Part shown: positions 1-4,771 of the stretch, one piece after another
Position numbering within the stretch: the first letter of the stretch is position 1
Layout: every line of letters starts with the position of its first letter
Origin: CALXCT01 sp964422185
GTDB taxonomy: Bacteria > Bacillota > Clostridia > Oscillospirales > Oscillospiraceae
Length of the DNA: 12,690 bases
NCBI GenBank assembly: GCA_964422185.1
Contig: CAYRAG010000049.1
Coordinates: forward strand, 1-12,690
Reading direction: 5' to 3'
Program-made: the position numbers and the translations under genes
Notes under the pieces: model-generated
Databases searched by the model: none
What the model was told of the DNA's origin: nothing
The model's input: the letters and a program-made list of their open reading frames with translations, nothing else

Positions 1-156
1 CCGCCTCTGTCATGATCTCACGGCCGGGATCCGTCATTTCCGCTGTCCCCGGGTGCTTTTCTCCCGGTGCCCCTCTCCTGTCCCGGTTCGTTCCCGCGGC
101 ATCAGACCGGTTTTCCTCAGAAAATCTGCCATATTTCTCGACACAACACCGGATTT

Positions 157-168
157 GTATGGTAGAAT
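157..168 (+). promoter_or_regulatory. Extended -10 promoter for argF
   Basis: TAGAAT at 163-168 is preceded by TGG at 160-162, an extended -10 (TGn). TCGACA lies upstream but at a 19-nt spacing, so a good -35 is missing. The same TAGAAT hexamer is used by the tRNA-Gly and T-box promoters in this window. Transcription would start near 175 and leave a leader of about 300 nt before argF. No other promoter-like site was found between here and the gene. Confidence 0.5.
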
Positions 169-174
169 AGTCAT

Positions 175-480
175 TGTCCCGGCTGACCCGTGGAAAGGGG
201 ATCCTGCGCCGGGGCGGAGAGAGTGTGCGGCAAAGTGAACCCCGTACGGCACACGGATTTGAAATGAAGAAAACAGGCGGACAATGACAGCAGCCATCCC
301 TGTTTTGTTCATACAGGCAAAACCGGGGGAGATGCAACCTGCCTGGAGCTCCGGGCAGTTCGCGCCCGGCCGGATCGCCGCCCCCGGATCGCGCCGCGGG
401 GTATGTGCATGGAAAAAAGGAAAGGAGTGATGGCGCGTATCTGCCCGCGGTGCCCACCGCGGATGTCCGCGCGCCGGCAT
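175..480 (+). promoter_or_regulatory. Long structured argF leader
   Basis: This stretch between the proposed transcription start and the chosen argF start holds four inverted repeats that overlap in a chain: 270-277 with 299-306, 302-307 with 318-323, 314-319 with 340-345, and 339-348 with 349-358. Neighbouring members cannot form together. A further hairpin at 445-462 sits just before the start. Two short open frames, 264-287 and 284-430, overlap each other (ATGA) and the in-frame ATG at 430 (TGATG). No U-tract terminator, T-box motif or ArgR-type operator was recognised. A regulatory role is inferred only from the pairing pattern; by-chance pairing in GC-rich DNA remains possible. Confidence 0.35.
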
Positions 481-1410
481 ATGAAGAAAGATCTGCTGAA
501 GCTGCTTGACCTGAGCAGGGAGGATATCCTCCACATCCTGGATGTTGCCGACCAGATGAAATACAGCCAGAAACACGGACTGCCCCACGACTATCTCCGG
601 GGCAAGACACTGGCGATGATCTTCGAGAAGAACTCGACCCGCACCCGCGTTTCCTTTGAGACAGGCATGTTCCAGCTGGGCGGCCACGCGATCTTCCTGT
701 CCGGGAAAGAGAGCCAGATTGGCCGCGGAGAGCCCATTCAGGATACCGCCCGCGTCCTGTCCCGCTACTGCGACGGCATCATGATCCGCACTTTCGCCCA
801 GGATGAGGTGGAGGATCTGGCAAAGTACGCCACGATACCCGTCATCAACGGTCTGACGGACTTCTCCCACCCCTGCCAGGTTCTGGCGGATCTGATGACG
901 GTCCGGGAGCATATGGCGAAGCTGGAGGGCCTGAAGCTGGCCTTTGTCGGAGACGGCAACAATATGGCCAACTCCGTCATCGTAGGCGGCCTGAAGTGCA
1001 GAATGGAAGTCGCCGTGGCGTGCCCGGAGGGCTACGAGCCGGATCCCCGGGTGCTGGAGTTCGCGAAGAGCGATCCCGAATTCCGGTTCTCCCTGGTCCG
1101 CACCCCCGCCGAGGCCGCGGTGGATGCCGATGTTATCTTCACGGATGTGTGGGCCTCCATGGGCATGGAGGAGGAGAAAGCGCAGCGGGAAAAGGCGTTC
1201 CAGGGCTACTGCGTGGACAGCTCCATCATGGCGCTCGCCCATCCCGAGTGTATGATCCAGCACTGCCTGCCCGCGCACCGGGGCGAGGAGATCACCGAGG
1301 AAGTGTTTGAGGCACACGCGGACGAGATCTTCGACGAGGCGGAGAACCGGCTTCACGCGCAGAAAGCGGTGATGTATCTCCTCATGTCCGACGAGTTCAG
1401 GGACGACTGA
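481..1410 (+). CDS. argF: Ornithine carbamoyltransferase
   Basis: Cytosolic enzyme joining carbamoyl phosphate and ornithine to give citrulline and phosphate in arginine synthesis. From this start it has 309 residues, normal for the family. Visible motifs are the carbamoyl-phosphate site STRTR (52-56), HPCQ (130-133), DGNNMANS (158-165, second-domain nucleotide-like fold), DVWASMG and the ornithine-side HCLPAHRG (from 261), in the order expected for an OTCase rather than an aspartate transcarbamoylase. The start is uncertain. ATG 481 fits the usual family N-terminus (KDLLKLLDLS) but lacks a Shine-Dalgarno site. In-frame ATG 430 has purine-rich AAAGGAG just upstream and would add 17 residues; ATG 403 and 409 are also in frame. 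No other arg gene is in the window. A catabolic role (arginine deiminase pathway) cannot be excluded, but no arcA or arcC is adjacent. Confidence 0.95.
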   Translation: MKKDLLKLLDLSREDILHILDVADQMKYSQKHGLPHDYLRGKTLAMIFEKNSTRTRVSFETGMFQLGGHAIFLSGKESQIGRGEPIQDTARVLSRYCDGIMIRTFAQDEVEDLAKYATIPVINGLTDFSHPCQVLADLMTVREHMAKLEGLKLAFVGDGNNMANSVIVGGLKCRMEVAVACPEGYEPDPRVLEFAKSDPEFRFSLVRTPAEAAVDADVIFTDVWASMGMEEEKAQREKAFQGYCVDSSIMALAHPECMIQHCLPAHRGEEITEEVFEAHADEIFDEAENRLHAQKAVMYLLMSDEFRDD

Positions 1411-1616
1411 GTCTGCCGCGCCCGCGTTTTCACGGGAGAGCGGTTCGGGATCAGCCCGCCGGCGTACGCCGGGAGCGGTATCCCGGGCGGCCCTGGAGGA
1501 CGCGGGAGATGCGATCTGACGGAGGGAAAACGCCGGATTGGCAGGGAAATGACGGCAGGAATCCCCCCTGCAGGGTGAGAATATGGGGATTTCCGGGGAA
1601 TGGGAGAGAGTGTGTC

Positions 1617-2282
1617 ATGATTTTGAATCGCGCCGAGTCACTGCAGAATGTCCCGATTCCGTCCATGTCCCTTGTGGACAGGGACTCGGTCTACAAGTTT
1701 CTGGAGCACGCCAGGGAGTACTGCGATCAGGAGCGGGTTCCGTTTTCCAATTTCCTGAATCTGACCATCCACGAGCTGCTGGTCAGTCTCGCGTCGGACA
1801 ACGCGTCCAGACTGTTCCTGCCGAAGACGGACACCGCCCCGTTCAAGCCGGAGATGCTTTTCCCGTTTTCCGCCGTGCGGGACTACACCCAGGAGAAGAT
1901 CCCGCTGAAAGGGAATATCGTCATCGCCCCCGTGTGGAACAATATGGAAGTGTGCAAATCCGTGGGCAGGCTGGTGAACGAGAAGAAGGAGAGCGACCCG
2001 GGGCGCACGGTCTCCGGCATCTTCATCCCGGAGATGAAACTGGCAATTGTCGCAAGGGACACGGAGCTGCGCTTCGTGGAGCATACCTGGGGCCTGGGCG
2101 CGGCGCTGATGTATGTCGTCTCCGTCAACGCCATGGATGATGTCGTCGGGATCGAGGACGACTGCTGGGTATATGAGGACGACGGGGATCCCGTCATGAA
2201 GCCGATTCTGGAGCGGCGGTTCGCCCTGGCCTACGAGATGGAGCTGATCCGGCAGGGGAGAAAGAAAGACGGACTCCGGTAG
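1617..2282 (+). CDS. Hypothetical protein, 221 residues
   Basis: I do not recognise this family. The start is ATG 1617, with GGGAG/GAGAG at 1602-1610 as ribosome site; the open frame runs further upstream but without a better site. The protein looks soluble: no signal peptide, membrane segment or Cys motif is visible. It has a helical-looking N-terminal part (about 20-65, rich in Leu, Glu, His), a central stretch with alternating hydrophobic residues (NIVIAPVWNN near 103), a section FIPEMKLAIVARD suggesting beta strands, and a strongly acidic patch near the C-terminus (GIEDDCWVYEDDGDP) followed by a basic tail. It stands between argF and the tRNA-Gly unit with a 206-nt gap from argF, so an operon with argF is not certain. 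Coding status is supported by the ribosome site, length and base composition. Confidence 0.75.
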   Translation: MILNRAESLQNVPIPSMSLVDRDSVYKFLEHAREYCDQERVPFSNFLNLTIHELLVSLASDNASRLFLPKTDTAPFKPEMLFPFSAVRDYTQEKIPLKGNIVIAPVWNNMEVCKSVGRLVNEKKESDPGRTVSGIFIPEMKLAIVARDTELRFVEHTWGLGAALMYVVSVNAMDDVVGIEDDCWVYEDDGDPVMKPILERRFALAYEMELIRQGRKKDGLR

Positions 2283-2296
2283 GAGACCGCCGCGAA

Positions 2297-2337
2297 ACGG
2301 CGCGGGTGAAAAAAACCCCGTGCCGTCTCTTGCTTTT
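2297..2337 (+). terminator. Probable terminator of the hypothetical gene
   Basis: A 10-bp stem (2297-2306 with 2317-2326, one G-U pair) encloses an A-rich loop and is followed by the T-rich CTCTTGCTTTT. It lies 15 nt after the stop. The T-run is interrupted and overlaps the -35 of the tRNA promoter, so termination may be inefficient. Confidence 0.45.
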
Positions 2338-2358
2338 CCCGCGGCGCCGTGTTAGAAT
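2330..2358 (+). promoter_or_regulatory. Promoter of tRNA-Gly
   Basis: TTGCTT at 2330-2335 and TAGAAT at 2353-2358 are separated by exactly 17 nt. Transcription would start near 2365, about 9 nt before the mature tRNA. The hexamers and the first part of the spacer are shared with the T-box promoter at 2507-2535. Confidence 0.8.
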
Positions 2359-2373
2359 AGGTTCCAGTCAGGC

Positions 2374-2447
2374 GCAGGATTAGTTCAATGGCAGAATGTC
2401 AGCTTCCCAAGCTGAACACGCGGGTTCGATTCCCGTATCCTGCTCCA
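2374..2447 (+). tRNA. tRNA-Gly (anticodon CCC)
   Basis: The acceptor stem pairs GCAGGAT (2374-2380) with ATCCTGC (2437-2443), followed by discriminator T and an encoded CCA (2445-2447). The anticodon stem TCAGC/GCTGA closes the loop TTCCCAA, which gives anticodon CCC reading the glycine codon GGG. The T arm GCGGG-TTCGATT-CCCGT and a D arm opening with TAGTTC and containing GG are present. At 74 nt with CCA it looks intact. It is a single-gene unit with its own promoter and terminator. Confidence 0.96.
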
Positions 2448-2450
2448 GAG

Positions 2451-2488
2451 CCCGGAGCCCGTTTTCCGCAGCGGGTTCCGGGTTTTCC
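2451..2488 (+). terminator. Intrinsic terminator of tRNA-Gly
   Basis: An 11-bp stem, 2451-2461 with 2472-2482 and one G-U pair, surrounds a 10-nt loop and is followed by TTTT. It starts 4 nt after the CCA end. It separates the tRNA from the T-box promoter that begins 25 nt downstream. Confidence 0.85.
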
Positions 2489-2506
2489 ATGCGGGTGAAA
2501 AAATGG

Positions 2507-2535
2507 TTGCTTTTCCCGCCGGCCCATGGTAGAAT
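2507..2535 (+). promoter_or_regulatory. Promoter of the T-box leader
   Basis: TTGCTT at 2507-2512 and TAGAAT at 2530-2535 are separated by 17 nt, and an A6 tract at 2498-2503 sits directly upstream like an UP element. Transcription would start near 2542, shortly before T-box stem I. Confidence 0.8.
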
Positions 2536-2541
2536 GTCCCG

Positions 2542-2815
2542 GTGTGCGGGAAAGAGTGGTTTAACCACAGGCGCAAACCAAAAAAGAAAACGCGATGACG
2601 AAGTCAAGGACAGGCCGGCCCGAAAAGCGAGAGGGGATGGTGAGAGCCCTCAGGAACCCCGGATGTCTGTGCCGCTTCTGAGCGGATCGTGAGGAGCGAT
2701 ACGGTCTGCCCCCGTTATGGAGCTGAAATGAGATGCCCCCGTGCCGGGGCAATCAGGGTGGTACCGCGGAGTATGCCTTCGCCCCTGGAGAAGCAGGGAG
2801 CGGGGGCGTTTTTTT
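2542..2815 (+). promoter_or_regulatory. T-box leader, alanine specifier (GCC)
   Basis: A tRNA-sensing leader RNA that lets transcription pass when uncharged tRNA-Ala binds. The invariant T-box AGGGTGGTACCGCG is at 2755-2768; its TGGT bulge (2759-2762) would pair with the tRNA end, and the variable T matches discriminator A of tRNA-Ala. Stem I can be traced: CGC/GCG base (2591-2593, 2682-2684), GA-type K-turn, GAAG/CTTC (2600-2603, 2675-2678), GGACA/TGTCT (2608-2612, 2664-2668), and an apical part with GAGGG/CCCTC and GGTGAGAG. The 3' side of the internal loop between the last two helices reads GT-GCC-G, giving specifier GCC (2671-2673), alanine. Stem III is TGCCCC/GGGGCA (2734-2739, 2746-2751). 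The expected target is alaS, but a transposase gene lies in between. Confidence 0.93.
2780..2815 (+). terminator. T-box-controlled terminator
   Basis: CGCCCC (2780-2785) pairs with GGGGCG (2803-2808), or internally CCCTG with CAGGG (2783-2787, 2794-2798), followed by seven T (2809-2815). The CCCT at 2783-2786 can instead pair with the AGGG of the T-box (2755-2758) to form the antiterminator, so the two structures exclude one another as expected. Confidence 0.9.
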
Positions 2816-2929
2816 CTGCCCTGCCATCCCGCCCTTTGCCGCCTTTCCCGATTCCGTCCCGGTACGGCGGGGAGGCGGTTACCGCGCCGGTTCCGGAACC
2901 CCTGGTATGTGGGGCAGCGCTTTTTTCCC

Positions 2930-2968
2930 TTGACTCCCGGCCCTGTATACGCTATATTTAGCATATAC
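2930..2968 (+). promoter_or_regulatory. Transposase promoter with overlapping inverted repeat
   Basis: TTGACT (2930-2935) and TATATT (2953-2958) at 17-nt spacing form the strongest-looking promoter in the window. The -10 is embedded in an inverted repeat, GTATACGCTA (2945-2954) and TAGCATATAC (2959-2968), with one mismatch and a 4-nt centre. This could be an operator for a repressor or the transposase itself; the second is inference. Confidence 0.75.
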
Positions 2969-2982
2969 AAGGGGGCGATTTC

Positions 2983-4581
2983 TTGAAAGACGGGGAGAGG
3001 ATACCGGTCCGCATTCCGGACGACAAGGGGGTTCATCTGAAATCAGCCGGCTCCCGGGGCGAAAAATATGTGTACAAATACACAAAGTATTACCGCAACA
3101 GCGAGGGAAAGCCCAGGAATAAGTCGGTTTGCATCGGGAAAGTTTCCCCGCAGCCCGGCATGATGGTTCCCAATGACAACTATTTTGCACTGTACCATGT
3201 CTCGCCGGCCCTGCCCGATGTCATCGTCCGGGACTACGGGTATACCTGGCTGTTTCGGAAAGTCTGCCGGGACACCGGACTGCTCCGCGTTCTGAGCGAG
3301 GTGTTCCGGTCACGGGCGGATGCCATGATCGCCGTGGCCGCCTATGTGCTCCTTGAGGGAAATTCCCTGGATCATCTGCCGGAATGGCAGGAGCGCAGCT
3401 ACCTGCCCGGGGCGGACAGCCGGATCACCGCCCGGGAGGCAAACCGCCTGTTTGCGTCTGTCACCCCGGAAGAGAGGCTCGCCTTTTTCAGACTGTGGGG
3501 GGATCTCCACCGTGCGGGGCGATGCGCGTGCTACGAGGTGGCGGCGGTGTCCTCCTGCGCGGCGCTCCTCCCGGAGCTGGAGCGCGGCGATGGCGGAGGC
3601 CATGAGCATCCGGCCCGGTTTTACCTGGATGTGTTTTGTGACGAAGAGACCCGGATGCCTCTGTACTATCACCAGGACAACAGCAGTCTGACGGCTCAGG
3701 GCAGTCTCTCCCGTGTCCTCGCCGGTGCGCAGGAGGCGGGAATCCGGCGGGTGCGCCTGTTCCTGGACGGCGGGCTGTGGAGCGGGGACTGGATTTCGTC
3801 TCTGCGCGGCGCGTGTGAGGCGTTTACCGTGGGAATGCCGGTGAGCCTCGCACCGGCGCAGGCGGCAATCGAACAGTGCCGGGGCAGCATCGAGCGGCAG
3901 GGGAATGAGTGTTCCAACGCGCAGGTTTACTGCATGAGCGTCCCTTCCGCGCTGTACGGGGTGGAGGGGCGGATCCTGGTCTGCTACGATCCCTGGATCC
4001 GTGCCAGCCTGTGCGGCGGGCCGGCAGAGGACATTTCACGCTCGGAGGCGGAACTGAGGCAGAGCGGGCGCTGCCCGGAACCTGACGGTTTCCGCAGGGA
4101 CTTCCGTCCGACCGGACACGGGACGGATGGCGGTTCCGGCTGCGGGGCGGACACGGAACGGACAGGACATCTCAGGAGGAACCAGGGCTTTTCCCTGTGG
4201 TTCACCACGGAGAGGGAAACCCCGGCCGATGAGCTGCTGGATTACTACCGCGTAAAAGACGATGAGGAGAGACTGTTTGCCCAGGTCAGAGTGGATGCGG
4301 ACGGAGGCAGAGCCCGTATGCCGGACGGGAAAACAACGGACGGAAAGGTCTTTGTGATGTTTCTCGCCGGCATCGTCCGATCCTGTCTGCTGGAGAAGCT
4401 CCGGCAGTCTCCGGGCGGTCGCGCCGCTTCCCTGAGCAGCGCACTGCATGAGCTCTCCAATCTCAGGACGGTAGAATGCAACGGGGAGCGGCGCTTCACA
4501 GGGGCCCTGACCGGAAGGCAGAGAGAAATCCTGCGGCAGTTCGGCGCGGAGGAGGCCATCCTGTCAGGGCTGGATCCGTGA
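2983..4581 (+). CDS. IS1634/IS4-like DDE transposase
   Basis: Transposase-like protein of 532 residues, a normal length for the family, with no internal stop. The TTG start at 2983 is supported by AAGGGGG at 2969-2975, 7 nt away. The N-terminal part has the block YVYKYTKYYRN followed by PRNKSVCIGKV and PNDNYF (about 26-66), which I know from IS1634-type transposases. Likely catalytic residues are D216 (FYLD), D262 (FLDGGLW) and E429 in YYRVKDDEERLF; the usual Arg after the second Asp (DRG) is Gly here. The C-terminal DGKTTDGKVFVMFLAGIVR matches the conserved end domain. Residues about 350-395 are Gly/Arg-rich and look poorly conserved. The gene sits between the alanine T-box and alaS. Family assignment rests on motif recall, without an alignment. 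Confidence 0.85.
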   Translation: MKDGERIPVRIPDDKGVHLKSAGSRGEKYVYKYTKYYRNSEGKPRNKSVCIGKVSPQPGMMVPNDNYFALYHVSPALPDVIVRDYGYTWLFRKVCRDTGLLRVLSEVFRSRADAMIAVAAYVLLEGNSLDHLPEWQERSYLPGADSRITAREANRLFASVTPEERLAFFRLWGDLHRAGRCACYEVAAVSSCAALLPELERGDGGGHEHPARFYLDVFCDEETRMPLYYHQDNSSLTAQGSLSRVLAGAQEAGIRRVRLFLDGGLWSGDWISSLRGACEAFTVGMPVSLAPAQAAIEQCRGSIERQGNECSNAQVYCMSVPSALYGVEGRILVCYDPWIRASLCGGPAEDISRSEAELRQSGRCPEPDGFRRDFRPTGHGTDGGSGCGADTERTGHLRRNQGFSLWFTTERETPADELLDYYRVKDDEERLFAQVRVDADGGRARMPDGKTTDGKVFVMFLAGIVRSCLLEKLRQSPGGRAASLSSALHELSNLRTVECNGERRFTGALTGRQREILRQFGAEEAILSGLDP

Positions 4582-4653
4582 TTCCGCCTGCGTCCCGCCT
4601 TTTCTCCGAAAAGTTGCGCCACCATCGGAAATCCGTGCCGTTCCGCCTGCGTC
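4574..4653 (+). repeat. Imperfect direct repeat pair at transposase 3' end
   Basis: ATCCGTG-ATTCCGCCTGCGTC at 4574-4594 recurs as ATCCGTGCCGTTCCGCCTGCGTC at 4631-4653, about 57 nt apart. The last 13 nt are identical. The first copy spans the transposase stop codon. The meaning is unknown; it could be an internal duplication or transposase binding sites at the right end. Confidence 0.6.
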
Positions 4654-4757
4654 AGCATCTGAAAAAGGGTGAATCTCACCGGAATCCGGGAAGCATATCC
4701 CGTTGAATTATTGTCCATCCGCATGAAGGCGAGCCTGTTCGCCTGCGAAAGAGTTTT
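4582..4757. other. Gap between transposase and alaS
   Basis: No good promoter was found on the plus strand here. Short hairpins are visible: GGTGA/TCACC within GGGTGAATCTCACC, and AGGCGA/TCGCCT about 30 nt before the alaS ribosome site. There is no convincing transposase terminator, so transcripts started upstream probably continue into alaS. Confidence 0.4.
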
Positions 4758-4771
4758 GGAGGTAGAGTCTC

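Larger units (their letters stand above)
2907..4625 (+). mobile_element. Probable IS1634/IS4-like insertion, ends unclear
   Basis: The block carries one transposase gene with its own promoter and interrupts the T-box/alaS pair, which is good evidence for an insertion. The ends are tentative. ATGTGGGGCAGCGCTTTT on the left (from about 2908) and the reverse complement of the right end near 4608-4625 (ATGGTGGCGCAACTTTT) look like a gapped imperfect inverted repeat, but I see no target-site duplication beside them. The true limits could lie anywhere in 2816-2929 and 4582-4757. Confidence 0.4.

Noticed and set aside
1..37. Possible 5' end of a minus-strand gene running off the window (ATG at 37 or 13)
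   Set aside because: Only about a dozen codons are visible, with no good ribosome site or promoter on that strand.
53..238. Small plus-strand frame of 61 codons
   Set aside because: It spans the proposed argF promoter, has no ribosome site and encodes nothing recognisable.
1459..1472. Palindrome CCGGCGTACGCCGG after argF
   Set aside because: No U-run follows, so it is not a credible terminator; a 14-nt GC-rich palindrome can arise by chance.
4245..4724. Minus-strand frame in the transposase/alaS gap whose first codons look protein-like
   Set aside because: Most of it overlaps the transposase gene, the translation matches nothing I know, and no ribosome site precedes it.
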